Assembly: GCA_016786585.1 (NCBI GenBank)
Contig: JAEUUI010000030.1
Location: forward strand, 1-64,000
DNA from: Cyclobacteriaceae bacterium
Lineage (GTDB): Bacteria; Bacteroidota; Bacteroidia; Cytophagales; Cyclobacteriaceae
Length of the DNA: 64,000 nucleotides
Direction of reading: 5' to 3'
A program made the translations under genes and the position numbers. Shown here in pieces: positions 45,785 to 55,812 of this stretch; the first letter of the stretch is position 1; each line of letters opens with the position of its first letter. The notes beneath the pieces are model-generated. The model saw nothing but the letters and a program-made list of their open reading frames with translations, made no database searches and was not told the origin of the DNA.

Positions 45785-46462
45785 ATGAAAACAATCGAGA
45801 TTGTAGGGTATAAAAGAGCGAATCTCGGCAAGTCTGAATCTCAGCGTTTGAGAAATGAAGGCTATGTTCCCTGCGTAGTGTATGGCGGAAATGAACAAGT
45901 GCATTTTTATGCACCGATGATTCTCTTCCGCGACCTGGTGTACACCAATGAAGCGCACTTTGTTCACCTGAATGTTGAAGGTGAAGAAAGCAAAGCGATC
46001 CTTCAGGAAGTACAATTCCACCCGGTAAGTGAAATCATCCTCCATGCCGATTTCCTGAAAATCGCGGATGACCGTAAGATCAAGATGAGCATTCCGGTGC
46101 GTCTGGTAGGCAAAGCAAAAGGTGTTGACAAAGGCGGTGCACTGGTAAGAAAAAGAGCTGCCTTGAAAGTCGCAGGTTTTGCGAAAGACATGCCTGATCA
46201 CATTGATGTAGACGTTTCAGACCTGGATTTCCACCACGCGGTTAAAGTTGGTGATATGAAAATGAATGGCCTTGAGTTCCTGGATCCAAAACAAGCAGCA
46301 ATTGCTGCAGTTGAAGTTCCTCGTGCTGCCAAGCTTGCTGCTGAAGATGCCGCTGCCGCCGCTGCAACGCCTGCTGAAGGTGCTGCGCCTGCTGCCGGTG
46401 CTGCTGCGCCTGCTGCTGATGCTAAGAAAGAAGCTCCCAAGAAGGACGAAGGCAAAAAGTAA
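45785..46462 (+). CDS. rplY: 50S ribosomal protein L25 (TL5/CTC type)
   Basis: This 225-residue 5S-rRNA-binding protein of the large subunit is the long TL5/CTC form. The N-terminal L25 domain covers about 1-92 (IEIVGYKRANLGKSESQRLR), the C-terminal beta domain about 95-185, and an Ala/Pro-rich, then Lys-rich, low-complexity tail about 190-225 (ending KKEAPKKDEGKK). It sits between prs and pth, an order seen widely. A terminator follows, so pth may have its own promoter. Confidence 0.95.
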   Translation: MKTIEIVGYKRANLGKSESQRLRNEGYVPCVVYGGNEQVHFYAPMILFRDLVYTNEAHFVHLNVEGEESKAILQEVQFHPVSEIILHADFLKIADDRKIKMSIPVRLVGKAKGVDKGGALVRKRAALKVAGFAKDMPDHIDVDVSDLDFHHAVKVGDMKMNGLEFLDPKQAAIAAVEVPRAAKLAAEDAAAAAATPAEGAAPAAGAAAPAADAKKEAPKKDEGKK

Positions 46463-46516
46463 TTTCACGATTGTTGAATTTAACAATCCGGAATTAACCT
46501 TTAATAGAATAAAAAG

Positions 46517-46544
46517 ACCCTCTGATTTTGGAGGGTTTTTTTTT
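46517..46544 (+). terminator. Terminator after rplY
   Basis: ACCCTC (46517-46522) pairs with GAGGGT (46531-46536) around eight bases, followed by a run of eight Ts. It ends the prs-rplY unit. Confidence 0.88.
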
Positions 46545-46600
46545 ATGCTTAAACAATACAACTTAAAATCAACACATCGTTAAATTGTTAAATTAAGCAC

Positions 46601-47161
46601 ATGAAATATCTGATTGCCGGACTGGGAAACGTTGGACCTGAGTATGAACTGACACGTCATAACGCAGGCTTTTTGGTCCTCGACAGACTGGCCGATGTGC
46701 ATAAGGTATCGTTCGACCTTGAGCGTCACGCAGAAAAAGCCGAACTCAGGTATAAAGGCAAGCTGTTACATTTGATCAAGCCTACCACGTACATGAACCT
46801 GAGCGGTAAGGCCATAGCATACTGGCTGCAGGAACTTGGCATTCCAAAAGAAAACCTGCTGGTTGTGGTGGATGAAATCGCACTCCCGTTTGGAACGTTA
46901 CGCATGCGTGCAAAGGGCAGCTCAGCCGGCCATAACGGATTAAAAAATATCGAGTTATTACTCCATGGGCAAGACTACAGCCGGTTGCGTTTTGGTGTCG
47001 GTAATGATTTTCACAAAGGCCAGCAAGCGAACTTCGTACTCAGTAATTTTTCAAAGCAGGAGTTTGAAGAGCTTCCGCTAATTATGGACAAAGCCTGCGA
47101 AATGATTCTGTCATTTACTACGATTGGAGTTGATCGCACGATGAGTCTTTTTAACACTTAA
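46601..47161 (+). CDS. pth: Peptidyl-tRNA hydrolase
   Basis: This 186-residue essential hydrolase frees tRNA from prematurely released peptidyl-tRNA. Family signatures are visible: [22 protein letters not shown] near 8-29, with the catalytic His in TRHNAGF, the substrate-binding [13 protein letters not shown], and [12 protein letters not shown] near 107-118. Length and ends are normal. It converges with metG, separated by ~41 bp that can form a long hairpin. Confidence 0.96.
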   Translation: MKYLIAGLGNVGPEYELTRHNAGFLVLDRLADVHKVSFDLERHAEKAELRYKGKLLHLIKPTTYMNLSGKAIAYWLQELGIPKENLLVVVDEIALPFGTLRMRAKGSSAGHNGLKNIELLLHGQDYSRLRFGVGNDFHKGQQANFVLSNFSKQEFEELPLIMDKACEMILSFTTIGVDRTMSLFNT

Positions 47162-47163
47162 AA

Positions 47164-47201
47164 GTTAGGCTTGGCAGTTTGAATCCTGCCTAATACCTAA
47201 C
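47164..47201. terminator. Hairpin between convergent pth and metG
   Basis: GTTAGG (47164-47169) can pair with CCTAAC (47196-47201), and inside it GGCAG (47173-47177) with CTGCC (47186-47190), leaving an internal loop. It lacks a good T run, so termination is only likely, not clear. Confidence 0.45.
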
Positions 47202-47202
47202 A

Positions 47203-49293
47203 TTAACTAACAGTTGATCCCGGATTCACCACCTCGTTCGGCTGAAGCAATCTCAGCTTCCCATTCGAATCTTCTGCCATCAAAATCATGCCTTGCGATT
47301 CGATTCCCATCATCTTACGGGGCGCGAGATTTGCAATCAACGTAACTTGTTTGCCAACCATTTCTTCAGGAGTATAATGCTTCGCAATTCCGCTCAATAC
47401 AGTTCTTTGATCCACGCCTGTATCTACGGTCAGCTTTAGCAATTTATCAGACTTCTCCATTTTTTCTGCAGCAAGTACTTTACCTACACGAATGTCAAGC
47501 TTCGAAAAGTCATCGATCGTTACCTGTGCTTTCAATGGCTTAATTGCCGACTCACCTTTTTGTTCTTCCACTGCTTTTGGTTTTTTAAGTTTAGCAACCT
47601 GCCTGTCAATTTCTTCATCTTCGATATTGCGAAATAACAGTTCAGCCTTTCCCAACTGGTGATTTTGCGGAACAGGTTCAAGCAATTGTTGCTTTTTCCA
47701 AAACTCACCCCAGGTCTTATCGATCGTTGAGCTATTGAGTTGTGTTTTGATGTTCCTGGCTGTATCCGGAAGGAATGGCTCGCACGCAATTGCGATGTTT
47801 CCCACAACTGTTAATGCGTAATTCAGAATGCAACCCACTGCTTCCATGTCGTCTTTCGCAAGTTTCCATGGTTCCGTGTCTGCCAGAAATTTATTTCCAA
47901 TCCGGCACAAATTCATCATATGAAACTGGGCCTCGCGGAACCTGAAATCGTCAAGCGCGGCAATCATGTCTTTAACAGAAGCATTCAGATCGCTATGAGC
48001 CTGATTATACTTTTCCAGAACTTTCTTTCTGCGATCATCTGTGCCGGGCAATTCATGTGCAGACGGCACTTTACCATCAAAATACTTCCAGGTAAGCACC
48101 ATCACCCGGTTTACAAAGTTTCCAAGGATCGCTACCAGTTCGCTGTTGACTTTGCTTTGATAGTCTTTCCAGGTAAAGTCAGCATCTTTTGTTTCCGGCG
48201 AGATAGACGTGAGCATGTAGCGCAACTCATCGCGCCTTCCGGGAAAGTCCTGCAGATATTCGTGCAGCCACACCGCATGATTTCGTGAAGTTGAAATCTT
48301 ATCACCTTCCAGATTCAGGAACTCGTTAGCAGGAACATTGTCTGGTAATACATATCCCCCGGCAGCTTTCAGTATGGAAGGAAAAATCACGCAGTGAAAA
48401 ACAATATTATCCTTCCCGATGAAATGAATCAATCTTGAATTTTCGTCTTTCCAGTACTTTTGCCAATCGTTTGGCTTAAGTTCTTTGGTGGCTGAGATGT
48501 ATCCAATCGGCGCATCAAACCACACATATAAAACTTTTCCTTTACCATCTTCCAATGGAACCGGAACACCCCATTCCAGATCGCGTGTAATCGAACGCGG
48601 TTGGAGCCCCTGATCAATCCATGACTTGCATTGCCCGTACACGTTCGTCTTCCAGTCGTCTTTATGACCTTCAACAATCCATTCCTTCAGCCAGCTTTCA
48701 TATTTATCAAGCGGGAAGTACCAATGCTTGGTGGGTTTCAATACAGGCGTTTTCCCGGAAACAGTAGAACGCGGATTAATTAGTTCACGCGGACTTAAAC
48801 TCGTACCGCATTTCTCACACTGATCACCATACGCATTCGGATTTCCGCATTTCGGACAAGTTCCAACAATATATCGGTCAGCCAGAAAGATCTTCTCCTG
48901 TTCGTCATAATACTGATCAGATGTTTCTTCCAGGAAGATTCCCTTATCGTAAATGTTTTTGAAAAACTCCTGGGCGGTTTCGTAGTGTACCGGATTTGAC
49001 GTGCGCGAGTAAATATCAAACCCTATTCCAAAATCTTCAAAGGCCTTTTTCATCAGGCCGTGATATTTATCAACAAAAGCTTTCGGGGTTACACCTTCCT
49101 TTTTCGCGCCAAGCGTAATCGCTACACCATGTTCGTCAGAGCCGCAGATAAATACAACATCCTCTCCCTTCAGTCGTAGATAACGTACGTAAGTGTCGGC
49201 CGGGAGGTATGCACCCGCGATGTGACCGATGTGCAAAGGTCCGTTCGCATAAGGCAAAGCAGCCGTAATGGTATGGCGTTTAAAAGTCTTCAT
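47203..49293 (-). CDS. metG: Methionyl-tRNA synthetase
   Basis: This class I synthetase has 696 residues. It has the HIGH-type motif [10 protein letters not shown] near 17-24, a knuckle with two CxxC pairs ([18 protein letters not shown]) that holds zinc, and the KMSKS-type loop as [11 protein letters not shown]. The C-terminal EMAP/Trbp-like tRNA-binding domain (about 590-696) with [20 protein letters not shown] supports dimerisation and tRNA capture. The ATG start fits the family. The TPR kinase gene downstream on the same strand begins far away, so metG is probably its own unit. Confidence 0.97.
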   Translation of the reverse strand: MKTFKRHTITAALPYANGPLHIGHIAGAYLPADTYVRYLRLKGEDVVFICGSDEHGVAITLGAKKEGVTPKAFVDKYHGLMKKAFEDFGIGFDIYSRTSNPVHYETAQEFFKNIYDKGIFLEETSDQYYDEQEKIFLADRYIVGTCPKCGNPNAYGDQCEKCGTSLSPRELINPRSTVSGKTPVLKPTKHWYFPLDKYESWLKEWIVEGHKDDWKTNVYGQCKSWIDQGLQPRSITRDLEWGVPVPLEDGKGKVLYVWFDAPIGYISATKELKPNDWQKYWKDENSRLIHFIGKDNIVFHCVIFPSILKAAGGYVLPDNVPANEFLNLEGDKISTSRNHAVWLHEYLQDFPGRRDELRYMLTSISPETKDADFTWKDYQSKVNSELVAILGNFVNRVMVLTWKYFDGKVPSAHELPGTDDRRKKVLEKYNQAHSDLNASVKDMIAALDDFRFREAQFHMMNLCRIGNKFLADTEPWKLAKDDMEAVGCILNYALTVVGNIAIACEPFLPDTARNIKTQLNSSTIDKTWGEFWKKQQLLEPVPQNHQLGKAELLFRNIEDEEIDRQVAKLKKPKAVEEQKGESAIKPLKAQVTIDDFSKLDIRVGKVLAAEKMEKSDKLLKLTVDTGVDQRTVLSGIAKHYTPEEMVGKQVTLIANLAPRKMMGIESQGMILMAEDSNGKLRLLQPNEVVNPGSTVS

Positions 49294-49348
49294 AAAAATC
49301 AGGGTGTAAAGATGGTAATTGGCGGGCAGCTAAAAAAGTTCAGGCGAT

Positions 49349-51457
49349 TTAAGAAGCCTGCATTTTTAGCGGGAAAGAGACATAAAATTCTGTGTATCCT
49401 TCGGCCGTGCTGCGCAGGTTGATCTGGCCGCCAAGCTTCTCCGTGGCAAGCTTTGAAAGATAAAGGCCGATACCGCCTGTGCCCGACCGCTCGGAAGCAC
49501 GTGAAAACATCTGGAAGATTTTGTCGGGCTTCGCTTCCGCGATTCCAATTCCATTGTCGATAACGCTCACAACTACATCCTCATTGTTTTGTACGGCAAT
49601 TTTGATGTGAACAAACGGCTTAATGCGTTCGGAGTCGTTATAAAATTTGATCGAATTGTCGATAAGATTTTCAAGGATAATCCTTACAAGATCCTTGTCG
49701 GATTGGAAGTTAATCTCAGCATCAATTTCTCTTCTAATTTCCAGGCGTTCAGGCAACCCCTTCTTTTTTTCGAGAAGGAGAACATCGTCAACAATGCCAT
49801 TGAAGTCTATGTGTTCGCGCCCGACAATTGCATGATTGATTTGGTTAACAATCAGCAACCGTGTCAGAATAACATTCAGCCGGCCGGATGACACATCTAG
49901 TTTGGTGAGATAGTCGAGTGCCAACGGGTCTTTCACGTCCATGAGCGCAACACTACAAATACCTTTTAAGCTTGCCAGCGGCCCGCGAATATCGTGTGAG
50001 GTTTTATAAATGAAATTATCGAGCTCATCATTCACGCGAACAAGCGCCTTATTGGCCTTATCGAGATCTTCATTTGCCTTTTGCAGGTCGGCCGTCTTTT
50101 CCTTTACCTTGGCATCCAGTTCCCGGTTGATATTCTGCAGGCGATGGTTCTGCGTTTCAATAACACCTTTAGCATCAGAGAGTGCACTGTTTACTTTTCG
50201 GGTTATTGAATTACTTCGATAAAGAACAAACACCAGTAATCCCGCGAGCACAGCAATCAATCCGATAGCAATATTCAGATTGCGCTGACGAACAAGATCT
50301 TCTTCTTTAAGCTTGATAATATTTAAGTTATCCCGCTCTTCATAATTTGTTTGGATCCGGGAAACATTCTTAACAAGTTCTTCGCCTATCAGGCTATCTT
50401 TTAACGTAATGTATTTGTTTTGATAGATTGAACCGTTCTCAAAATCCCTGATTTGATTATATAACAAATAGAATTGTTTGTACGTATCCATCAGCAACTG
50501 GTTGTATCCACCCTGATGGGCAATATCTTCTGATAACTGGAGGTATTTCTTTGCTGCTAGGCTATCGTTCTCTTTTATAGCAATTCTTCCCAGGTACACA
50601 TAGTTCTCTGCCTGGAATCTCCTGTTCCCGGATTTAATGGCAACCCGCAACGATTCGTTAAAACGATCTTTAGCAGAGTCGTACTTAATTTCATTGTAGC
50701 ATGCTACGCCTAGTCCAAACTGACCCTCGATAATAATCTGATAATCGCAATTTTTCCCGCATTGCGCGAGGCCTTTTCTGATGTATTCGTTTGCTTTGTT
50801 AAAATTATGCAGATGAACATTTGACAGACCTATGTTAATCAGCAGTCGATCAAGATCATAGGTGTCATTAGTCTCATTTTTCAACTGCAATGACCTATAG
50901 TAGTAATCAAGAGCTTTTTCATAATTCTTCATCTTAAAATAGACGAAGCCAATATTGTTGAGCGAGATGCTTATTTGGGGCTTATCCCCGTCCTCTTCTC
51001 TTAAAATCAAAGACTGCAAATGAATATCAAGTGCCTTGTCATATTCAGCTTGAATTGTATACGCCAATGCAAGGCCATTCAAAATAACCTTATAATCATT
51101 TCTCAAATTATTTCTTTTGGCAATGGGCGCCATGCGTTTTAAAATATCAATCGCATCACGATTTTCCATTCGATTGAAAAGCTGGCCGATCAAACGGCCT
51201 GACTTTACAATTTTTGCAGTGTCTCCCATCTGGTACGCCACCGCGTTCGCACGTTGAGCAAACTTCAACGCCTCCGAGTTATTCTGTTCGGAACCGTATT
51301 GAATTACAAGACCGATCAGCGAGTTATATTCTATTGAATCAATATCACTTCCGAGTGTAGACTTTAGTGAGTCAATTTTGGCATTCTGAGCCAACGAAAT
51401 ATTTAATCCCAAAAGGCATACAACCAGGAAAACGTATGCTGATTTTATTGGGAGCAT
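49349..51457 (-). CDS. TPR-repeat sensor histidine kinase
   Basis: This 702-residue membrane sensor starts at ATG 51457 and has a signal/anchor sequence ending SLAQ. About seven tetratricopeptide repeats lie in the periplasm (about 80-380, for example NNIGFVYFKMKNYEKALDYY). A TM helix follows (LNIAIGLIAVLAGLLVFVLY), then a coiled coil, a HisKA with His488 in KTSHDIRGPLAS and an HATPase with N-box NLIDNSIKF, DNGIGI and GTGGIGLYLSK. No response regulator is adjacent. Two tiny secreted-peptide genes are divergent from it, 117 bp away. Confidence 0.9.
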   Translation of the reverse strand: MLPIKSAYVFLVVCLLGLNISLAQNAKIDSLKSTLGSDIDSIEYNSLIGLVIQYGSEQNNSEALKFAQRANAVAYQMGDTAKIVKSGRLIGQLFNRMENRDAIDILKRMAPIAKRNNLRNDYKVILNGLALAYTIQAEYDKALDIHLQSLILREEDGDKPQISISLNNIGFVYFKMKNYEKALDYYYRSLQLKNETNDTYDLDRLLINIGLSNVHLHNFNKANEYIRKGLAQCGKNCDYQIIIEGQFGLGVACYNEIKYDSAKDRFNESLRVAIKSGNRRFQAENYVYLGRIAIKENDSLAAKKYLQLSEDIAHQGGYNQLLMDTYKQFYLLYNQIRDFENGSIYQNKYITLKDSLIGEELVKNVSRIQTNYEERDNLNIIKLKEEDLVRQRNLNIAIGLIAVLAGLLVFVLYRSNSITRKVNSALSDAKGVIETQNHRLQNINRELDAKVKEKTADLQKANEDLDKANKALVRVNDELDNFIYKTSHDIRGPLASLKGICSVALMDVKDPLALDYLTKLDVSSGRLNVILTRLLIVNQINHAIVGREHIDFNGIVDDVLLLEKKKGLPERLEIRREIDAEINFQSDKDLVRIILENLIDNSIKFYNDSERIKPFVHIKIAVQNNEDVVVSVIDNGIGIAEAKPDKIFQMFSRASERSGTGGIGLYLSKLATEKLGGQINLRSTAEGYTEFYVSFPLKMQAS

Positions 51458-51520
51458 AGATATTTCGTACACAGGTAATTAAAACAAAGTGTTCACAAAA
51501 AATAAACCTAACGGAGCCTT

Positions 51521-51528
51521 CATCTTTG
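51521..51528 (+). promoter_or_regulatory. Possible -7 box for the small peptide genes
   Basis: CATCTTTG differs from TAnnTTTG only at the first base. It lies 46 bp upstream of the 46-residue lipoprotein gene and would leave an A-rich leader. No matching -33 was found. Confidence 0.35.
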
Positions 51529-51574
51529 TGCTACAATTTAAAACTAAAACATCAAAAATCTAATCCATCCAAAA

Positions 51575-51715
51575 ATGAAAAAGCTACTCTACATTACTCT
51601 TTTTGCTCTTGTTTGCGCAGGTTCATTTACAGCTTGCACGGAAGAAGAAGTTACCCCAACAACCGAACTTGACAACGGTGGTGGTGGTGGAAGTGTTGAC
51701 CCGCTTAAGCCTTAA
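51575..51715 (+). CDS. 46-residue predicted lipoprotein peptide
   Basis: A complete small gene starts at an ATG preceded by an A-rich leader. The signal sequence is MKKLLYITLFALVCAGSFTA with the lipobox cysteine at 21. The mature 26-residue peptide begins CTEEEVTPTTELDNG, has a five-glycine run and ends VDPLKP. The clean lipoprotein signal strongly supports translation. It is followed 25 bp later by a second small secreted peptide. No function is known to me. The tail could expose a short motif at the outer-membrane surface. Confidence 0.7.
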   Translation: MKKLLYITLFALVCAGSFTACTEEEVTPTTELDNGGGGGSVDPLKP

Positions 51716-51740
51716 TTTACAAACATTAAACATACAGTTT

Positions 51741-51899
51741 ATGAAAACTAAACTAATCGTGTTAGTAGCACTATGTGCTGCCGTAACATTGTCCTTCACA
51801 TTCGTTTCAGCAAAAAAAACTGAGACAAAGGAAGCCCATCAAACATCGTCTACAGGAAGTGAGCCCGCTGGAGGTTTCACATCAGAAGACAAATTCTAG
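51741..51899 (+). CDS. 52-residue predicted secreted peptide
   Basis: This small gene starts at ATG 51741. A typical signal peptide (about 1-24, MKTKLIVLVALCAAVTLSFT then FVSA) is followed by a 28-residue hydrophilic mature part rich in K, E, T and S that ends GGFTSEDKF. The longer frame upstream (from 51603) overlaps the lipoprotein gene and is not credible. Together with the previous gene and the divergent TPR kinase it makes a compact locus. A peptide signal or kinase ligand is possible, but this is speculation. Confidence 0.65.
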   Translation: MKTKLIVLVALCAAVTLSFTFVSAKKTETKEAHQTSSTGSEPAGGFTSEDKF

Positions 51900-52445
51900 T
51901 CAAAACGACTGAATTCAAAGCATTTAAGCATCAATCTGTCCATCAACAGGTTGATGCTATTGCGCTTTTGCACCTGCTTTGCAGGTAAAAATCTGATATA
52001 ACTCGTTCGACTTTGTCGGATGGTTACATCGTAGTCTTTTTATAGTGTTCACGATGTCTATGGAAGAGTCGTCCGTCTGACAAACTCCATTTACGAAGAT
52101 GAGCAAGAGCGCGCACAAGGTTATGTTAATTCCGGTCGGGATGTTACCTGCGGGTACCCTACCCGGATAAAGTTATAAATACAGTTCAATGTACCTAACG
52201 AACGAGGCGAGATGATGAACGAATAGCAGGCCTGGCGGGCCGGGAATGATCAATACCGCATACCCGGCCACACGAATCCTGCTGAAGAACGAACGATATT
52301 GAAATTTGGTAACCAGCAGCGGTTGCTACCCCTCTCATATACAGTGTAATGCCACTACCGAAAGTGCGCATAATGGATTCTTTTTTTCAAAATTTTGCAT
52401 AAATCTTACATCGATTTTAGGCGGGTTTTGGAAAATTATCATGCA
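51900..52445. other. Gene-poor 550-bp stretch before bioB
   Basis: No convincing gene is visible on either strand. Apart from the two hairpins near its left end it lacks obvious repeats, tRNA or RNA structure. The plus-strand frame from 52306 into bioB is antisense to bioB and has no conserved features. It may be decayed coding DNA or an untranslated RNA. Confidence 0.5.
51927..51958 (+). terminator. Long hairpin after the peptide genes
   Basis: A 13-position stem (51927-51939 with 51946-51958), with one T/G wobble and a six-base loop, lies 28 bp after the 52-residue peptide gene. Only four Ts follow at a distance, so it may be a terminator or an mRNA-stabilising 3' end. A second small hairpin ACCTGC-TTT-GCAGGT lies at 51972-51986. 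Confidence 0.6.
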
Positions 52446-52470
52446 TAAAAAAGGGCGATTAAATCGCCCT
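52446..52470 (-). terminator. Terminator of bioB
   Basis: On the minus strand AGGGCGATT (52470-52462) pairs with AATCGCCCT (52460-52452) around a very small loop and is followed by a T run (52452-52447). It lies 34 bp beyond the bioB stop. Confidence 0.8.
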
Positions 52471-52504
52471 GTAAATTCTGATAAACTACGTGATATTGTT
52501 GCTG

Positions 52505-53470
52505 TTAAGCGAGTTGCTCCTTATGAGCCTTCCGTGACTTTAGCTGCAGCACCTGAAACATTTCCTGATCTTTCACTACTCCCGGATTAGGTGTTGTTAA
52601 AAGCTTATCACCAGCGAAAATACTGTTCGCACCCGCCATAAAACATAACGCCTGCTCTTCAAGCGACATTCGAACACGACCAGCGCTTAACCGTACCATT
52701 GCCTTCGGCATGATAATTCGGGCTGTGGCGATCATCCTAACCATCTCCCAAACAGAAACCTTTTCCTGATCCTCGAGCGGAGTTCCTTCAACCGGCACCA
52801 GGGCGTTTACCGGTACCGACTCGGGGTGTTCCGGAAGCGTAGCCAACGTATGAAGCATACCGATGCGGTCGCTCTCGTTTTCGCCCATTCCGATGATTCC
52901 ACCGGCACATACTGATATTTTAGCCTTCCGTACATTCTCGATTGTATCCAGCCGGTCTTTGTAGTTGCGCGTGGTAATGATGTCGTTATAAAATTCCTCG
53001 CTTGTATCGAGGTTATGGTTGTACGCGTACAATCCTGCGGCTTTCAATTTCTCAGCCTGTTCGGGCGTAAGCATGCCAAGCGTGCAACAAACCTCCATAT
53101 CCATGGCATTCACACCTTTCACCATCTCAATAACTTTATCGAAGTCGCGGTTATCGCGCACCTCCCGCCACGCAGCACCCATGCAGAACCGTGTACTACC
53201 AGAGTCTTTCGCTTCTTGCGCTTTCTCCAACACTTCATCCACCTCCATCAGCTTATGGACTTTCACATTCGTGTGATATCGTGCCGCTTGCGGACAGTAC
53301 GCGCAGTCTTCCGGGCATCCTCCCGTTTTCACGGAAAGCAGGGTACAAACCTGAACTTCCTGCGGATCGTGATGTTCGCGATGCGCGGTTGCTGCACGGT
53401 AGATAAGTTCAAGAACAGGTGAGTTAAAGATTTCGGAAATCTCTTCACGGGTCCAGTCGGTTCGGATCAT
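52505..53470 (-). CDS. bioB: Biotin synthase
   Basis: This radical-SAM enzyme inserts sulfur into dethiobiotin to make biotin. It has 321 residues. The 4Fe-4S cluster cysteines Cys52, Cys56 and Cys59 lie in [16 protein letters not shown]. Further conserved blocks are [16 protein letters not shown] and the [12 protein letters not shown] substrate region, with [10 protein letters not shown] supplying the second-cluster arginine. No other bio gene is nearby. It starts 17 bp after sppA on the same strand, so the two may be cotranscribed, though functionally unrelated. Confidence 0.97.
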   Translation of the reverse strand: MIRTDWTREEISEIFNSPVLELIYRAATAHREHHDPQEVQVCTLLSVKTGGCPEDCAYCPQAARYHTNVKVHKLMEVDEVLEKAQEAKDSGSTRFCMGAAWREVRDNRDFDKVIEMVKGVNAMDMEVCCTLGMLTPEQAEKLKAAGLYAYNHNLDTSEEFYNDIITTRNYKDRLDTIENVRKAKISVCAGGIIGMGENESDRIGMLHTLATLPEHPESVPVNALVPVEGTPLEDQEKVSVWEMVRMIATARIIMPKAMVRLSAGRVRMSLEEQALCFMAGANSIFAGDKLLTTPNPGVVKDQEMFQVLQLKSRKAHKEQLA

Positions 53471-53487
53471 AGGGGTTCTCTTGAGAA

Positions 53488-55260
53488 TTACTGAATAACT
53501 AGTTCAAAAGGCATGCGTGCCTGTACTCCATTGCATTTCTTAACCTCCTGCCAATATTGGTAGTAGATATAGTTGCTTCCCAGTTCTTCTTTCATGGCCG
53601 ATACACGCGAATTTTCTTCAATATCTTCCATGAATTGCTGGAAGAACGGTTTCTGGTACGGGTAAAGCCGAACTTTGTAATCGTCCTCAATACCGGCTGC
53701 TTTGGCAGCAATTTCAATCGCATCATTGTAGTCTCCGAGCACATCCACCAATTTTTTCTCTTTGGCCTGAGTGCCTGTCCACACCCGACCGGAAGCAACC
53801 AGTTTAATATCATCTTGCGACATTCCCCTGCCCTCTGCGGCCTTGCGGGTAAACGTGTCGTAGATTTCCTCGGTTCGCGTCTGCCAAACGTTCTTTTCAG
53901 CATCCGTAAGCGGGCGGCTCATCGTTACCATTTCTCCATACTCACCGGTTTTAACATCATCGAATGTGATACCGAGTTTGTTGTTCAATAAACCACTGGC
54001 ATCAAACAACACGCTGAAAATACCGATCGACCCCGTGATTGTATGAGGTTGCGCGACAATGGTATCGCAGGCCATGGCGAGGTAGTAACCTCCTGACGCT
54101 GCATAGTCTGACATGGAAGCAATAACCGGTTTCTTTTCGGTTGCCAGTTTAACTTCACGCCACATCATATCGGATGCAACAAAGCTTCCGCCCGGAGAAT
54201 TAATTCGGATAACAATCGCTTTTACTTTATCGTTTTCACGCGCTTTTCTGATTTCAGCTGCAAATGCATCACCTCCGATCACGCCCCGGTCTCCGGTTCC
54301 CATCATAATCGTTCCATCGGCAACGATCACCGCAACTTCATTTGAAGAAACGGCAGTCGATTCTGTGTAGCTTTTACGATACTTGTTGTACTTGATGAAC
54401 TTCACCTTCCCGTCTTCCTTCAAATCCAGTTTGCCACGAAGTTCCGCCAACACCTGGTCGTAGTATAAAAGCGAGTCTACAAGCCCGTGCTCGACACTAA
54501 GTTTAGCATTTCGAACAAGCATCTTGTCAGAAATTTCTTTCAGCCTTGATTTTTCAATACCCCGCGAATCTGAAACACGCGTCAGTACATAATCATAAAT
54601 CGAATTGATCATTTCGGTAAGCTGAAGTTTATTCTCGGGGCTCATTTTCTCGAGCATAAAAGGCTCTACTGCACTCTTGAACTGACCTACTCTGAAAATC
54701 TCAGGTTTGATCTCAAGCTTATCAAACATCTTTTTGAAGAACGTAACCTCGACCGCCAGCCCGTTAAATTCCACATCGCCTTCCGGGTTGAGATACACTT
54801 TATCGGCAGCAGATGCCAGGTAATAAGCACCTTCTGACATCGCATCTGCGTAAGCAATCACCCATTTGCCGCTCTCGCGGAAATCAAGAATGGATTGCCG
54901 GATTTCTTCAAGGGTTGCGAAACCGGTCATCGGGTAACTTACATTGAGAAATATTCCTTCGATTTTGGGATCGTCCTTCGCTTTGCTGATCGCTTGTTTC
55001 AGCGGAAGCAAGCCTACGGTAGCCGATTCCGCTCCAGGAAATGGAAGTCCTGCAAAAGGATTCTCAGCCTGCTGTTCTGTTATCTGCACATTAAGGTCAA
55101 GTTGCAAAACTGATTTATCGCTCACAATTACCTGCTCATCCGCACCGCCTGTGAGACCAGCAACAACGCCAACGGTAAGCATAATCATGATGAAGAAAAG
55201 CGCGATCAGCGCAACCAGTGAACCCAGACAGGAAGCCAGGAATGTTTTGAAGAAATTCAT
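53488..55260 (-). CDS. sppA: Signal peptide peptidase SppA, long form
   Basis: This 590-residue membrane-bound protease degrades cleaved signal peptides. It has one N-terminal TM helix (about 12-36) and two tandem peptidase S49 domains, as in the E. coli 67-kDa form. The Lys-Ser dyad is split between halves: Lys195 in [12 protein letters not shown] and Ser389 in [11 protein letters not shown]. The oxyanion-type motif INSPGGS is at 354-360. The 66-bp gap to divergent folK holds its promoter. Confidence 0.94.
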   Translation of the reverse strand: MNFFKTFLASCLGSLVALIALFFIMIMLTVGVVAGLTGGADEQVIVSDKSVLQLDLNVQITEQQAENPFAGLPFPGAESATVGLLPLKQAISKAKDDPKIEGIFLNVSYPMTGFATLEEIRQSILDFRESGKWVIAYADAMSEGAYYLASAADKVYLNPEGDVEFNGLAVEVTFFKKMFDKLEIKPEIFRVGQFKSAVEPFMLEKMSPENKLQLTEMINSIYDYVLTRVSDSRGIEKSRLKEISDKMLVRNAKLSVEHGLVDSLLYYDQVLAELRGKLDLKEDGKVKFIKYNKYRKSYTESTAVSSNEVAVIVADGTIMMGTGDRGVIGGDAFAAEIRKARENDKVKAIVIRINSPGGSFVASDMMWREVKLATEKKPVIASMSDYAASGGYYLAMACDTIVAQPHTITGSIGIFSVLFDASGLLNNKLGITFDDVKTGEYGEMVTMSRPLTDAEKNVWQTRTEEIYDTFTRKAAEGRGMSQDDIKLVASGRVWTGTQAKEKKLVDVLGDYNDAIEIAAKAAGIEDDYKVRLYPYQKPFFQQFMEDIEENSRVSAMKEELGSNYIYYQYWQEVKKCNGVQARMPFELVIQ

Positions 55261-55314
55261 ATTTAAAATACTATTAAGCTTTAAAATTACGGAATACTAA
55301 CGCTGCAAAAAACA

Positions 55315-55322
55315 TAAATTTG
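55315..55322 (+). promoter_or_regulatory. Possible -7 box of the folK promoter
   Basis: TAAATTTG matches TAnnTTTG and ends four bases before the folK ATG, so the leader would be nearly absent. No clear -33 was found at the right distance. Confidence 0.4.
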
Positions 55323-55326
55323 AGCC

Positions 55327-55812
55327 ATGAGCCGGGCGTTTCTATTGTTAGGCAGTAACCTGGGCGACAGGCAATCTGCGCTTGATGAAGCCCGGAACCA
55401 GATCAGTCGCACAGCCGGTAAAATCATTACAATTTCATCGGTGTTCCAGACAGCGGCATGGGGCGATAAACCTCAACCGGAATTTTACAACCAGGCTCTT
55501 GAGATTCAGCCATTTGCAAATCCCCTGGAAACCCTCCACGCACTGCTGGATATTGAGAGGAGTATGGGCCGGGAGCGCATCGAAAAATGGGGCACAAGAT
55601 TGATTGATATCGACATCCTGCTGTGGGATGATCAGATCATCCGGCAAGCGGATCTTAGCGTGCCTCATCCCTACCTGCACGTGAGAAGGTTTGCCCTTAC
55701 ACCACTGGCAGAAATTGCACCGGACGTTATCCATCCTGCATTTAATAAAACGATTGCCGAACTTCTTCGGGATTGCTCTGACGCGCTACCGGTAAACCAG
55801 TTGAAATTATAG
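55327..55812 (+). CDS. folK: 2-amino-4-hydroxy-6-hydroxymethyldihydropteridine pyrophosphokinase
   Basis: This HPPK of 161 residues activates the pterin alcohol with ATP for dihydropteroate synthesis in the folate pathway. Conserved features include LLLGSNLGDRQSALDEA at the N-terminus, PQPEFYNQALEIQ in the substrate region and WGTRLIDIDILLWDD, which contains the two aspartates that bind the magnesium ions. Its last six bases overlap the end of the convergent fabD gene. No other fol gene is nearby. Confidence 0.96.
   Translation: MSRAFLLLGSNLGDRQSALDEARNQISRTAGKIITISSVFQTAAWGDKPQPEFYNQALEIQPFANPLETLHALLDIERSMGRERIEKWGTRLIDIDILLWDDQIIRQADLSVPHPYLHVRRFALTPLAEIAPDVIHPAFNKTIAELLRDCSDALPVNQLKL

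Noticed and set aside
51603-51740. Upstream extension of the 52-residue secreted peptide
   Set aside because: It overlaps the 46-residue lipoprotein gene in another frame and would bury the clear signal peptide that begins at 51741.
52306-52590. A 94-codon plus-strand frame running into bioB
   Set aside because: Its last third is antisense to bioB, it crosses the bioB terminator hairpin, and it has no signal or motif.
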